Shown: positions 1 through 11,866 of the stretch, piece after piece
Position numbering within the stretch: the first letter of the stretch is position 1
Layout of the letters: each line of letters begins with the position of its first letter
From: Tilletiaria anomala UBC 951
Lineage: Eukaryota > Basidiomycota > Exobasidiomycetes > Georgefischeriales > Tilletiariaceae
DNA length: 64,000 nucleotides
Assembly: GCF_000711695.1 (NCBI RefSeq)
Contig: NW_013546997.1
Location: 62,001-126,000 of the forward strand
Direction: 5' to 3'
Translations under genes and position numbers: made by a program
Notes under the pieces: generated by a model
What the model saw: the letters and a program-made list of their open reading frames with translations, nothing else
What the model was told of the DNA's origin: nothing
Databases searched by the model: none

Positions 1-414
1 CGTCACAGATTGCAATAAGAGTAAGACTTTTTCTTCTCTTGATATCTCTCGCCCTGCATTAGACCTGGAGGCCACCTGTTTAATCGGTTGTCCAGTCTTC
101 TTGGCCCACTCAAGCAATGCCGAGGAGGGTCGCCTAAAAGGCTTCGCCGCAGGAACTGTCGGAGGGTTCGCTGCGATTTTGTTGGTGAGGTCCGGTGGCG
201 TCTGCGCTGTTGCTTCCGGGGCATTGTGAGCCGACTGCAGCGAGTCTTTCTGTAGCTGGAATCGTGTGGGAGATCCGTTTGCAATCGCGTTGCGAAAGGA
301 AATAGCGAGCATGACCAAGCAGAGGAAGGCAAGGAGCAGGATCGTTAGCTTGCGTCTGCGCAAGAAAGGCACGGACCGACCAGGCGCACCGCCTCGCTCA
401 AGATCTGACAGCAT
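1..414 (-). CDS. N-terminal part of a type II membrane protein, cut by the left edge
   Basis: An open frame of 138 codons runs from an ATG at 414 to the window edge without a stop. The protein starts with about 20 polar and basic residues ending in FLRRRK. A single hydrophobic span follows (LTILLLAFLCLVMLAISF, about residues 23-40), then a Pro/Ala/Ser-rich stem containing PEATAQTPPD. This short basic cytosolic tail, signal anchor and extended stem is the usual layout of Golgi glycosyltransferases and other type II proteins, but the catalytic part lies outside the window, so no function is assigned. The next gene, in the same direction, ends at 758. An overlapping frame over 3-332 is longer within the window but has no recognisable features. 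Direction and frame are fairly sure because of the signal anchor; identity is unknown. Confidence 0.6.
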   Translation of the reverse strand, partial: MLSDLERGGAPGRSVPFLRRRKLTILLLAFLCLVMLAISFRNAIANGSPTRFQLQKDSLQSAHNAPEATAQTPPDLTNKIAANPPTVPAAKPFRRPSSALLEWAKKTGQPIKQVASRSNAGREISREEKVLLLLQSVT

Positions 415-757
415 CGTATATTATGCGTGATTCAGCTGTGTGTACGCGACAGGGCAGACTTCAAGCTACCAATCATTTCGACTCCATTCACAGTGATGAA
501 GAGGAGATGAGAAACAGACGATGCTTGTTGAAGCATTTGGTGACCTAATGAATCCTGCGTACTGACGGATCAGCGATCTGCCGCCTGCCACGATCTTGCG
601 CCACAACGCCACTACACCTCAGATCTTTACATGGTACCTGTGTATCTGGGAGTCCGCATGAAGAAATCCCCAGGAGTGACCAGTAAAGTCATACGCTCAT
701 CACCAAACACTTTCAAGCGAACAGCTAATGCACGCAATCTATTTCTCTAAGAGTCCG
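415..757. other. Intergenic, promoter side of the partial gene
   Basis: No coding frame, RNA gene or repeat is visible here. The stretch must hold the promoter of the leftward partial gene and the 3' end of the ANY1-like gene. Confidence 0.5.
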
Positions 758-2154
758 TCATCGTGACGGGTTTTCGCTAGAGCTATCGTCTTCGTCAGCT
801 TCGATCTCGCCCACGGCGAAAGGAGCATTGCTAGGTGACACCGAATGCTCCTCTGCCACAAAGGGTGAGCCATTAGGACCGATCGAGCCTGTCGGCGGTC
901 TATCATTAAGCGCACACCTTCCTGTATCCAGCTCTGATTCTCCTTCTCCACGCTCTGCTCGCCGCTGCGCTACTGCCTGATCTTGCACCGCTTGCATCGC
1001 TGCCATGTCGCTTACGGTCTTATCGCGATATGTGTATGCTTGAGCGCAAATCAGCAAATCGACGATCAGCTGAAAGAGGCCAAAAATGATGAACTGTACG
1101 GGGGCGCCGTTATTGATGTAGTAAACAGACTGGGGGAAAATGTAGTCACGTCAGAGGATATCTCGAGCGACCCGTGTGTGTATATTCTCACCTTGATAGC
1201 ATCTCCCAGCGTCCAGCCTCCAAGCACGCTCAGCTGAAATCCAGCGAGCGACTGTCGCTTGTGGTTCTGGATCAGCTGAGGTACTGGTAGCATGCTCTCC
1301 AGCCCGAGAGCGAATGTGCCGAGGATAGCGACATAAACAGAAGACCAGCCGAGGAGCACTTGAAATATTCCGAGGACGGCCACGACAATGAGAAGCGCCC
1401 AGATATATCTGCAACAGACGCATCCATCAGCACATGCTAGCTCAGAAATCATTTCAAAACATATGGCACATACGATTGATAGTCTGGCCAAACCCAAAAG
1501 TTGAAAGGCCTATTCGAAGCGAGCACTTCGGGCAGGTGCAGGCTGTTCACAGAAAGTTGAGAAACGCCTTCATTTTGCTGCGTCTGTGATACGTTGAGAC
1601 TCGAGCCAATCCTGTCATCTCCAGTCGGAACATGTGAGGGCGCGTGGTGACCTAAGCCGCCCTCCAATTCTTCGGGAGGTGGGTCGACAACAACTTGGAA
1701 CGGTGGATATGGGGTAAACGCTGTGGAGCTTCCATCTCGAGGCAGGCCGGTCCCTGGGGTATTCGCATCGAAAACAACGCTTCCTTGCCGGTCCTCTGAT
1801 GATACACTGAAGGCAGATGAAGCCCATGAACCCGGTCGATAGTAAAGACAGAGGTACAGTAGACCAAGCTGGGCCGCGATCATCAATATGGACTGAATGA
1901 GAAGAGGGATTTCGAAGTGCACTCCGAACCACCAATAGATGCGCTATTCCACACATTGGTCAGTACCCTTGGCTGCATGTACGACGCAGCGCTGCGCAAC
2001 TCACAGAGATATTTGCCACCAGAAGAACTGCGCATACATCTTTTGAGAATCCCTCGGAGTTGCGTCTCTGTTGCATCTGGTACGCCTGTTCGCCGTAGAT
2101 CAACGGCGGGCCGACCGCCAGCCCCACGGAGAAGAGGAACGAGAACAACGTCAT
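758..2154 (-). CDS. ANY1: PQ-loop repeat membrane protein, SLC66A2 (PQLC1)/ANY1 family
   Basis: Four exons (2154-2005, 1943-1474, 1408-1192, 1129-758) join in frame to give 402 residues, close to yeast Any1. The first PQ-loop reads GPPLIYGEQAYQMQQRR and then SEGFS. The second carries a true PQ in LPVPQLIQNHKRQS, followed by GGWTLGDAIK and the APVQF segment that also occurs in human SLC66A2. A long polar loop (about residues 90-190) separates the two halves, and the tail is acidic and polar. Family members are seven-helix proteins of Golgi and endosome membranes; yeast Any1 acts with phospholipid flippases such as Neo1. The start at 2154 was chosen because an in-frame stop lies directly upstream. 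The gene is head-to-head with the HEATR6-like gene. The family call is strong; the exact function is inferred from yeast. Confidence 0.88.
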
Positions 2155-2578
2155 CTAGACAGTCGCATTGGAAGCGCCGGATCGTTTCTGATGCGGGCAC
2201 TTTGATCGTCCTGTACTGAACTGTGCCGTAAGGTGTTGTGTTAGGTGTCCTGAAGCTTCGGGTCTCGCTGCTGGTTGTTGAGTTCGGTATGGGTGTGGCT
2301 GCATTTACTCACGGCATCATATTGAAAGTCTCCCCTCTCCTGTGGTGACGCACTGACGCGCCAACGAGACTTCACTGGCGCGCTTCATGCGTCGGGTCGT
2401 TGGCGACTGACGGGACCACCATGGAACTTACTTCCTTGATATTCGTTCCTCAGCTGCTCGGCGCTACCGCCACCAGGAAACTGGCCGGTACAAAGGCCGT
2501 CAGACCTCGCGCGGTCGACATCAAAAGGCGTCCTGTTCGAGACATTTGTCCCTGTGGCTCGAGACGCACTGTGAAGGC
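2155..2578. promoter_or_regulatory. Shared divergent promoter region (ANY1-like / HEATR6-like)
   Basis: About 420 bases separate two head-to-head starts. The HEATR6 frame is open back to about 2411 but has no ATG before 2579, so part of this stretch is probably its 5' leader. I see no TATA box or other site I can name with confidence. Confidence 0.4.
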
Positions 2579-5153
2579 ATGGTCGATGCTCAAAAAGTCC
2601 CCTTACTTCTCGAACGCCTGCGAACTCAGCTGTCCGAGGAGGAAAGGAAAGTGACACTCAAATATCTTCGGGATGCAGTGACTCATTTGATAGGTTCGGC
2701 AGCAGAGACTGGAATCACCCCCATCACCGAGGCCCTAGTTCAGGCCCTTCAACGAGGAACACCAGATGCGACGAGAGTGGTTTGCACGGCAGTCGCAGAC
2801 TGCATGCAAGATGGCCAGCCACCCGCATACGTGTGCTCTCAAGTGCTGCTAGCCACGGCATCGGCCATTCAACACTATAGCAAAAAGACTTCGCATGAAG
2901 CTGAAGGCCTTTCGGTAGCTCGGACGGTAAATTCTCTGCTTCGGCTCCTACACTGCCTCATACAGCATCCACAGTCCCTCAAGCTTTCCAACTTCCAGGT
3001 GACAGACGTTGTGGAAGCTCTCGTCTCGGCCAGCAACTTCTCCTCCAAGAGAGTTGCATTTACGTCTCGAAGCTTCAGTGCTGCTCGTGTAGTTGCCTTC
3101 AACAAAACCTCCGATTGGCGGTCCGGACCCGCGAATTCTCACGGGAATCAAGCTCTGGAGAAAAAGGCTTCAAATTCGAGCTTAGGAAGCGCAGCTGGTG
3201 GCAGTTCTGGGACAAGTAACGCTGCAATCATCGAGGACTCGCATGCCGAATCCGACACCCGCTTCGGACACCTCGCAAGTGATCCAGCCAATGAGATTCC
3301 TTTGGGAAGGCAGAAGCGAGTCGAGGATATCAAACGATCCGTGAGGCTAAGGATCGTTGCTTGCGTCTCTGCGTGGACGGCCAGTGCGCCCAGACTTCTC
3401 TTTGCGCATCTCTTCAGCTTGGTGACTGACCCTGTTGGCCTAAATATCAGGGCAAATGCAGCGTCTTCCTCCATTCTGCTTCCATTGATGGAAGATGACC
3501 CATCCTTGCCAGTCCGGGTAGACGCAGCTGGTTGCATCGGTGCCTTGCTCAGTGCAGCGCGGTCCGGGGGCTACTTACAGGTTGCTGCGGAAAGGTGAGC
3601 ATATGAAGGCCGTTCGACTCTCCCCTATAACTTGATCTAATTATATGCATCCTTTCAGAGCAACAACGACGCGCCCGTACGCCTTCACCGCCCTCTCCGG
3701 ACGTGTCGCTGGGCTTATTGTCACCGTCCGCCTCAGTGTCTCGCGGTGTTTACTGCAGAGCTTGGCAACACAAAAGCCCACAAGGCTCCATAGTGCGCTA
3801 CTGGATCTTGCCAACGTCATCATCAACAGGCTCGATGATGCAAAGCTGCTACGCAAGCATAGCGAAGTCCTCATGCCAGCTCTTACTGCAGTGGCCAAGC
3901 ATGGGGACCCTCGCATCTGTTCGAAAGCGAGCCACTTGTTAAGTGCTCTAAGAGCACGCACAAGCCCTGCCAAGGAAGGAAGACAGGGGGTGATCACTCC
4001 TGTCACAAATGTCGACCAGCTTTGCGCAGATGTACAGGACACCAGCAAGTCGGCCCAACAAGTCGAATGCTGGTCTCTTGCTGTCGCAGCCTGTCACGGC
4101 GAAATTTCCATTCCTCCACATGCCAAGAGGTCCCTGTTCGCCGCTACTACTAAAGCTATTCGCAGCCACCTGGCAGACGTGCGCTTCGGGGCTACATCCT
4201 TTCTAGACGCAGCAGTAAAGGCTTGGCAGCTGCCAGACGACATGCTCGCTGAAGCCAGTGAGCACGCCAGGACATTGGCCCTCGACCAGGATCCGAAGAT
4301 ACGCTGTCTTTCTGCTTCCATTGCTTCGAATGTAATTCGCAGGAGCAGCAGAGTACACTTATCAGCCAAAGAAGCTTTGCGCAAATTGTGCAAAGACGAC
4401 GCTGCCAGCGTGGCTGCCACTTCTTTCCACGCACTCGGTCAAGCCATCCAATCCGCAGTCAATTGCGAACCCCCAGCGCTTCATACCTTTCAAGCCTTCG
4501 TCGACATTCTAAAAGAAAATATTCAATGTCTCGGACCCATGCTAGTCGAGCAAAAAGTTCAGGCCACGTGGGCGATGGCGACCCTGTGTGATGCAGCCGC
4601 GAATCAGTTCTCCGACTCAGCGCCTTTTGCCCCCGCGTCTTGGCTCCAAGTCGCAACCGACTTGATGGCAGACATTGAAAGCGTACATACGAACGCTGTC
4701 CGAGCTGCAGGTGCTATCCTTGCTCTGGCCGGGCATCAGCTAGAGAAGGCGCCTAGCATTGAAGCTATTCGAGGCATATCTGCTTCCATGTCGGATCGCA
4801 CACCGAAAGCCCAATGGAACGCGGCGTACGCATTAGAGCGGGCATTCGGCAATCAAGTTCTGATAAACGCACTGAGCCCAGAGCCAGTCCTCGAACAGGC
4901 AGCGGCTGCACTTGCGGGCGAATTGAGCAGCATCAACTTCAAAGTAGCAACTGCGTGCGCTAAAGCACTGTCAAGGCTACTGCAAGTGGGCACCCTAGAT
5001 CGGGACCATCTTTCATTGCTACGCTGCCGTGCTATTGAGGCCCGCGAACGGTTGGAGGGCGGCAGTACAACAAACGCCTCGAACGACCGACAACTGGTCA
5101 TCAGCGCTGCACAGCAAGCGATCGACGCGCTGTGTACACAGCTCACTTCTTGA
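2579..5153 (+). CDS. HEAT-repeat protein, HEATR6-like
   Basis: Two exons (2579-3594 and 3659-5153) splice through a 64-nt intron (GTGAGC..TTTCAG) to give about 836 residues. The whole protein reads as alpha-helical repeats. Segments align with human HEATR6: the N-terminal part holds LRIVACVSAWTASAP and a DPSLPVRVDAAGCIGALL repeat that matches its DUF4042 region. The C-terminus has AQWNAAYALERAFGN and INFKVATACAKALS, which match the last HEAT units. Residues about 180-250 form a Ser/Asn-rich linker. No enzymatic site is visible; such proteins are scaffolds and their job in fungi is poorly known. The start is the first in-frame ATG; an upstream coding exon cannot be excluded. The gene converges on PMT4 with only 83 bases between stop codons. 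Confidence 0.8.
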
Positions 5154-5236
5154 CGCCGAATGACACACGAGTAAACGACCATGTGTTCGACCTTTCTCAA
5201 TACCGCTTGTTGTACTCTTACATGATCATCATTGCA

Positions 5237-7954
5237 TCATTTCGCAAAGTGTAGCGTCCAGCTAGTCAGGAGTTTGCGCTGATGAACCTCGTAGCTGCTT
5301 AGCCCCGGCGTGCCGTATGTTAGGGGGCTCAGCCACCAAAATACGATGATGAGCGCGCCAACAAATGCACCACAGACGGCGCGCGATCGCTTTCCGAGTA
5401 CGTTGCGCATGACAGGCCGTACCCTGCCTGGTTTGAGTAAGGGTCCAGGTCGCGAAATAGGGAAGTTGACCGTCTCTGTGCCCACAAAGTTGAAGATAGC
5501 ACCAGTGACGAGGCAAGAGATAACGTGAGCGGGTAGGTAGTGGTGCACAAAGAGTTGCCTGTTCATTACGAAGAATGGAAGGTAGTGGAAGGCCCATGTT
5601 GCGACGAAGAAGCCGACGGAATTGATCATTCGGCTGCGCACTGCAGAAGGGATTGGGTAAATGCCGCGCCGGCGCGCGAGAGCGTCCGCAGCCATGACGC
5701 CGCAGTAGATGCTGATGCTCAGGACTCCGGCCCACCAGCTGATGACATTGCCGATCATGTAAATCTGCTTCTGGGTGTCATTTTCGGTCCAGAACGATAT
5801 TCCTGTGATAAGAAAAGGCCAATTGATCGGGTTGCTCGCGTATGGATGCGAAGATGTGAGCTGACTGTTCTGATGGAGCATAGTAAGCTGCAATTCGAAG
5901 AATTTCCGGAAGAAGTTCATATGCGTCCTCTTGCGAGGTGGCAAGGGCTTCAATCGTTCCTCGTGATCGCTGGCCTCTGAGTATGGAAAGTTCAAAGGGC
6001 AGAGAGATAAGCGGTAGCCGGATCGCATGTTGCAGAGACGTAAGACTCACTCTCATCTGGATGCAAGTCATCAACGTACCACAAGGCCGTCTTGTCCAGT
6101 GCATTTTTGTTTCCGTTGATCTCTTGCTGCTGGAAGCCCCATTCAGGCAGCGGCTCCGCGTGAGTCCACATGCTCACGCGCGTAGGGACGTGAATCAGCC
6201 TGAACAAGCTGCTCTTTGATTTCCAGATGTTCTGTTTGTCGTTGACTCCTTCGATCTGTAGCTCAAAGAGTGTGTCGTTGTACCTGCTCGTGTCGTTCCA
6301 AGGCCACGTTGTAAATTCCTCGTTGGTTGGCATGAGGGGAGAGGCAACATCATGTGCGAGCAGATAGCTCTGCGTGTTGACATGCAGCAAGCGGATAATG
6401 TCGCCATGGCGCACAGCAGCCGCGTCCCCGCTCACATCCTCGGGTAATTCGGTCGCGGGGAAGATTTCCCAGATGTTGTTTGTGTCATTGTGCGGGTAGC
6501 CCGTGACCTGCTGACCCTGGGATGAAATGCGGCCGTCATCGTATTTGAGGGGCCAACGCTCGACATGCGAATGCAGATACACATTGGTTCCCTTATGCAT
6601 GGCGGTGATGCGGTCTCCATAATGAACATCTGTGGAGTATCAAGGTTCTTCGATCTTCAGCGCATTGCGCGTTTGCGAAGCATTGCAATAGACAGCTCAC
6701 CTCGTGCACTGCTTAGCATGGGATTGCCTTCCAGAGTCTGCTGAAATTCGCTCGTCATAAAAGCGTCGCCCGTGCCACTCTTCGTCAGAATGGCAAAATG
6801 CACCCAGAACCAGAAGATGTAGACGCATGCTGGCCAGACGATCAGGCCGAGAACACGCGCAAAAAAGTGTTTCGAGATGTGCGTCATAGAATGCCCTCTC
6901 CGAATGTCGAGCAGGTTCCACAGGTCAAGAGCGACGGCGCTGCCAATGGACAGAAATGTGAAGAGCCCAACCATCTTGCATGACATGGTCAGCGCCAGAT
7001 TCGTGCCCGTGGCAAACATCCAGAACCACCAACGAGCAGAGAACTCGCTGGGCACGGAAGCGAACGGAAGAGGGTGTCAGACATGCGCTGTTCTTCGGAC
7101 GAGTGCAGCAGCTCACTTGTATCGCTCCTTGAAGAACTTGATATACGAAAGGAGACTGCACATCATGAAGAGGACGAGGGCGGCGTCTAGCAGAATTAGA
7201 CGGTCCTGTGCGATGTGAGCGTTGTCGAGCAAGATCATGGCTGCACTGAGGCAAGCAATACTTGGCGAATGACCCGTTTCACGCATGATTGCATAGGCCA
7301 AAGGCACCTGCAAACTACCCATGAGCGCGGGCATGCTGCGCATCTTGACATAAGGCACGTTGTGATCGAGGTACTTGTCCCCAATATTGTCGAATTCGAA
7401 TTTCCCGTCGAACCTGGCAAGATAGCCAGCGAGCGCGTTGATGAGCTTTGCAAGGGGTGGATGTACGTCGAAGAAGTATTCGCGTTTGAGGTAATACGCG
7501 GCGAACTTGCCGAAATGAACCTCGTCGAAGACAACTTGATTGGGGTGCCAGATCTTGTAGAAACGGGCTGCGAAGGCTACTGCAAGGAGAACTAACATTA
7601 TGGGATAGTCCGAGTCTAAGCGATGGATGGATTCTGGTACTGGTAAACCGTGGTACTGCAAATGGACGACGCAATCAGCAATCAGCTACTTGCCATGCGT
7701 CGCACGCCCACTTCGCTCACCTTCCTGGCGAAATCATCATCCGCAAAGCCATCCCACTCAGCGTCCCTGTCATTCTTGCTTCCCCTCTTGCGGCCTTTTG
7801 AAGACTCCAATAAAGAAGTGTGTTCGTCTGTGTGACTGTGTGCGCCGCCATTGTGGGGACCCCGGGCTTCATTCGCCCTAGACGCGGTACCGGAGCCTCG
7901 CGCCCGCAGTTGCGATGCAGCACCCTTGGAAGTCGATGCCGACGTCGCAGGCAT
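5237..7954 (-). CDS. PMT4: Dolichyl-phosphate-mannose protein O-mannosyltransferase, PMT4 class
   Basis: Five exons (7954-7721, 7655-7117, 7047-6701, 6629-6051, 5976-5237) join in frame to 812 residues, normal for the family. The enzyme transfers mannose from dolichol-phosphate mannose to Ser/Thr of secretory proteins in the ER. After a polar cytosolic tail the GT39 domain begins (SDYPIMLVLLAVAF). Loop 1 holds the conserved Asp-Glu pair in VVFDEVHFGKF, followed by DVHPPLAKL. The central lumenal part is the MIR region (VHYGDRITAMHKGTNVYLHS and RISSQGQQVTGYPHND). The end is the multi-helix C-terminal domain (INWPFLITGISFW, HYLPFFVMNRQLF). The MIR wording and tail fit PMT4 better than PMT1 or PMT2; that choice is from memory of the families. 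The gene shares a 475-base divergent promoter with PRP4. Confidence 0.85.
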
Positions 7955-8429
7955 CTCGAATTTTCACTGCTATGCTGAATCAGGTTGAGTCGGAGCACGC
8001 TGTGGTCTGTGCTTTATATCTGCTGAAGCGTCGCAGATCAGAAGTTCGAACATGCCTAACTGAATTGTTGATGTGACTCTCGAAGTCTTCGTGACATGTG
8101 GCGCTTTCTGCCTAGGCTCGCCGCTCGCGCGAAGAGAACTATTACGCGAACCTGATGATGGAATGTCTGACGCGACCACCACCACCACCACCTGGCGAGC
8201 TGCGACGTTCGTTCAATTGCATCAAATCCCAACATCGGGAGCGCCGAGTGCCGACCAGAAGTGGTTCAAGGTTGAAGACAGCGCATGGTAGGAACTAGGA
8301 AGCGCAAATACTTGAGTCCTGGGAACCCGCGCACTTAAACGTCTTTAAGCGTGATTGCAGCCGCATCGTAACGACTTGCGCCTCCTGTTCGCGACACTCG
8401 ACGGCCACAAGGATCATAGCCTTGCCATC
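7955..8429. promoter_or_regulatory. Divergent promoter region between PMT4 and PRP4
   Basis: This 475-base spacer separates two head-to-head start codons. It includes a short CCA repeat near 8178-8193. No further gene is supported. Confidence 0.4.
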
Positions 8430-10404
8430 ATGGAGCCTTCGGAGCCCAGCGGTGGTGCTGGAGTCATGTCCATCGACGAGTTACGTGAGTTGAAAGGAAT
8501 GATTGAACGCACATAGCTACATTGCCTTCAGGCTGACTTTCTCTCGCATGGAATCACCGCCAGCGGACGATGTGGACTACTCCATGGCTGCTGAGGCCTC
8601 CTCGCGGGCCGCCGCCCAGCATCGCGAGGTCATGCGTGCATTGGACGAACGTGTAGCCGCTCGCAGCATGGCGGTGCCTACCAATGACAAACAAGTGCGA
8701 CTGCGGCTGCGAGAGCTTGGCGAGCCTATCACACAGTTTGGGGAGCGCGAAGTGGACAGACGAGAGCGCTTGCGATCCGTGCTCACGAATATCAGGATGC
8801 GGGCAGAAGAGGAAGGCGAAGATGTGGGCGGCGATGTGGTCAAGAGTGAGAGCGAGGATAGCGAGGAAGATCAGGAAGAAGAGTTCTACACTGAAGGGAG
8901 CAGCGAGCTGCTAGACGCACGGAGGCGGATTGCGTCTTTCTCACTAGCTAGAGCCAAGAAGCGGATTGCGTCACAACGACAGCAAGCTCAAATATCTCTG
9001 CGATCAGTCGTGCAACGAAGAAAGGCCATCTTTGAGCCGCTAAAAACGTTGACGAATCTCGGCTCGCAAATCGGCGATGAACGGCCGATCTCTGTCGTTC
9101 GCTTCTCTCCCGACAGCAAATCTCTTCTCACTGCCAGCTGGAGTGGCATGATCCGGCGGTGGAACGTCCCATCTGCAACTTCCATCTCGTCTTTTCGGGC
9201 GCATACCGAAAAGGTTGGCGGGCTGGCATGGCATCCTGCGGCAACGCTTTTGCAATCAGAAAGTGCTGTGAATTTCGTCAGCGGAGGTGGAGAGGGGAAA
9301 GTCTGTCTTTGGTCATTAGACAAGGATAAGCCTCTCCGCACCCTCGAAGGGCATGCAGCACGAGTATGTCGAACGACCTTTCACCCGTCCGGCAACTATG
9401 TCGCATCCGCCAGCTATGACGGCACTTGGCGACTGTGGGATGTGGAGAACGGAAAAGAGCTGCTTTTGCAGGAAGGTCACTCGAAAGAGGTGTATGCGGT
9501 CGAGTTCCAGGAGGATGGCGCCTTGATTGCAAGTGGAGGGCTAGATGCTATTGGGCGAGTCTGGGACGTTCGAACAGGCCGGACAGCGATGGTCTTAGCT
9601 GGGCACGCAAAGGAAATTCTCTCCATCGACTTTTCTCCCAACGGGTACCAGTGCGCGACAGCCAGCGGTGATGACACTGTGCGAATATGGGACATGCGAG
9701 CCCTCAAGACCATCTACACCATTCCGGCACACAAGAGCTCGGTATCTGACGTGAGATTCTTCCGAGCGGCAGAAGAACGAAGACAACTGCTCGGTTTCGG
9801 CTTGTTCAATGGAGCTGCGCCCAGAGAAAGCAAGAACGGGGGAGAGGGTGCGATGGATGTCGATCTGAGCAGCGCGCCACTCAATGGTACATCTTCAGCA
9901 AATGAAGAACCCCAACTCACGCTTTCGGGACTCTACTTAGCTACAGCTGGGTATGACGGATTTCTCAAAGTCTGGAGCGCCGATGATTGGCAGCTAATGC
10001 GCAGTTTGAGCGGTGATGCGGGCAAGGTCATGAGCGTCGACATTTCATCAGGTGAGGAACGCTATTTCGGTCTTCCACTTCTTCGGCTAGAGACCAGAGC
10101 TTAGCCATTCCTGCCCGCGTCAGCAGCATCGAGGCTCTGCGCGGTTGGCGTTGAGTGCTTGCCGCTGCGTTGGGCCGCAGGTCTTCGTTGCTCGACGCGG
10201 CGTAGAAGAAGGATATTTGGTCGGCTTGCGTATACCGCGTGCAGGAATGATGCTGACACGCTTCGTCTTGGCAGATCGGCAATACTTGGCAAGTGGAGAA
10301 TGGGCGCGTACATTCAAGGTGAGTAATACACCCTATGGTCAACAGTGGGTTCGATGCGACGCTGACGTTCACTTTTTGCGTTGCAGCTTTGGGGGGCTTT
10401 GTGA
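8430..10404 (+). CDS. PRP4: U4/U6 small nuclear ribonucleoprotein PRP4 (WD40)
   Basis: Four exons (8430-8484, 8564-10051, 10275-10318, 10387-10404) give 534 residues. PRP4 binds PRP3 in the U4/U6 and tri-snRNP particle and is needed for pre-mRNA splicing in the nucleus. The N-terminal part carries the splicing-factor motif ([18 protein letters not shown], then [13 protein letters not shown]). A run of seven WD repeats follows, with clear units such as [24 protein letters not shown] and [12 protein letters not shown]. The protein ends RTFKLWGAL, matching the usual end of the last blade. The first intron uses a CTGAC branch at 8533 and the acceptor ending at 8563; a closer AG at 8529-8530 would run into a stop. 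The last exon codes for only five residues. The gene converges on the HNH gene. Confidence 0.92.
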
Positions 10405-10494
10405 GTCCCGAACACTGTATTTCTGCACCATGCATCATATTGGCCGCCACTGCGGCATGCGACCAGACGAACTTGCATTCCCACTTAGCTGTCG

Positions 10495-10782
10495 TCATCG
10501 GTTGTCCTTCAGGCGTAGTCTTGAATACAAGGTGGCCCTGTCCTTAAGCTTGCTAGCATATGCCGCCCACTTGAGGATACCATGGGTCGGGAGACTGCCC
10601 GGCGTAATGTAGGATTCTCTGAGTTCACTCGGAAGTTGCCTGTGAACCTCAGAGTGACAAGGTCGGCAGAGCATAGCAATATTTCCCTTGGAGCGTAAGA
10701 ATGTAAGGGTCGCCCTTCCTTTGCGAAGAAATGCGGCGTGTAGGGTGCGCGGTATGAGGTGGTGTTCGATAAGCGGCCTCAT
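10495..10782 (-). CDS. HNH-nuclease-like small protein (core exon)
   Basis: A 95-codon frame holds the pattern of the HNH/YisB-type nuclease domain: LIEHHLIPR (the His-His motif), then GNIAMLCRPCHSEVHRQ (Cys-x2-Cys followed by His), then a helical tail ending near HGILKWAAYASKL. Proteins of this kind bind a metal through the His and Cys residues and cut DNA; small single-domain forms occur in bacteria and many fungi, with unknown cellular roles in fungi. The first Cys-x2-Cys pair usually found just before the HH motif is missing from this exon, and a stop lies two codons upstream of the ATG. An upstream exon is therefore likely; an AG at 10775-10776 directly before the motif could be its acceptor. 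The gene converges on PRP4, with 90 bases between the stops. Confidence 0.55.
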   Translation of the reverse strand: MRPLIEHHLIPRTLHAAFLRKGRATLTFLRSKGNIAMLCRPCHSEVHRQLPSELRESYITPGSLPTHGILKWAAYASKLKDRATLYSRLRLKDNR

Positions 10783-11866
10783 GCGTCAGTACAGCTGGAA
10801 CTCTCCCAATACGTCATTGCCGAGCCCTTCGCTGGCAAATGGCAGCATCTGCTGCATCTTCGTCACGCTTAGAGTACGCAAAATAGCCCTCCAGAACCTC
10901 TGCAACTACCAATAACGCTTTGCTTTAATCGATTAGAAGCAGGTTGCCGAGGGCCTAAGGTGCGAAGAGTAGAGAGTTTGTAACTCAAACTCTGGCAAAG
11001 TCAGGTTCAACTTCTCAACCATTTGGCCCTCGATGGGATCTTGGGGAGGAGCTAAAACATCTATTCGTGCTTGTTTGTTTCTCCTGAACGACGTAATCGA
11101 CCGTCGCGATGAGGGTATTTGCGTCGATCACATCCGGGTTTAAGTACTCGTGGAGCACTTCAGAGAGCAAGGCCCGATATCGTTCCTCATCAAGAGTCGA
11201 AGAGGGAAGGCTCACACGATCCGGCCGGCCAGTTCGACTCCTCTGCATATCTGAGCAGCGGGCAGACTAGCAGAGCTGCCGAAAGTCGACAGTCGCTTAC
11301 AGTAAACCTCTGCAACTGGAGCCGTGAATTGTGAAGGGTATGATTGGGAAGTGTTTGACGTGAGGGAGCTACATGGGAATCAGAGCATGGGATACGAGTT
11401 CCTTTTTAGAGAACTGATGAGGAACACGCGTCAGCTCGGCTCCCAGTCCACTGCGCGAGTTTGGCTCTCACTCTCATTCCCCACAGCGCGGCGAGAGTCC
11501 TGCGGGCCTACAAACACGGCCACATCGGCTCACAAAATATGTGTGATGCGGATGATCAAGACATCACCATTCGCACCATCATTGTACTCTGACCTCGCAT
11601 CCGACGTAGGATCTCCATCAAGCTCGCGAGCCCCACTCTAAACTCAGATCCGCACTTCAGAATATCCATCAAACGCGCTGGGATTTTCTAGCAAGCCGAC
11701 TTGGTAGGCGCTTTGTCAGCGCCGTTGCTGAGCGCAGGGTACTAGATTGAGCATTGTTCACACTGTGTTTGGATGCGGTGTTCGCTGCAGACATCTATTC
11801 ACCGAAAAACAAATGCTGCAGACATAGGGTCGCTGTAAGTGTGTCCCCTTTGGGACGTTGAACGTC
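10783..11866. other. Poorly explained stretch upstream of the HNH exon
   Basis: Over 1 kb without a firm gene model. A leftward 77-codon frame (11015-11248) may be a first exon of the HNH gene. A rightward 105-codon frame at 11324-11641 starts with GTG and has no recognisable features. The right end must contain the promoter of the START-domain gene. Confidence 0.35.
11015..11248 (-). CDS. Possible N-terminal exon of the HNH gene, or small hypothetical protein
   Basis: The frame begins with an ATG and reads as an ordinary soluble protein: a polar start, then an amphipathic helix-rich segment (DEERYRALLSEVLHEYL, then ATVDYVVQEKQ). It lies on the same strand and just upstream of the HNH exon, where an N-terminal part is expected. 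I could not find a clean donor and acceptor that join the two in frame, so the link is only positional. It may equally be a chance frame. Confidence 0.25.
   Translation of the reverse strand: MQRSRTGRPDRVSLPSSTLDEERYRALLSEVLHEYLNPDVIDANTLIATVDYVVQEKQTSTNRCFSSSPRSHRGPNG

Noticed and set aside
5237-7954. PMT2 or PMT1 identity for the mannosyltransferase
   Set aside because: The MIR wording and C-terminus fit PMT4 better, though a tree would be decisive.
8485-8563. First AG (8529-8530) as acceptor for PRP4 exon 2
   Set aside because: It yields a TGA directly after the junction; the later AG at 8562-8563 restores the frame.
11324-11641. Rightward 105-codon frame
   Set aside because: Begins with GTG, no domain, no neighbour exon.
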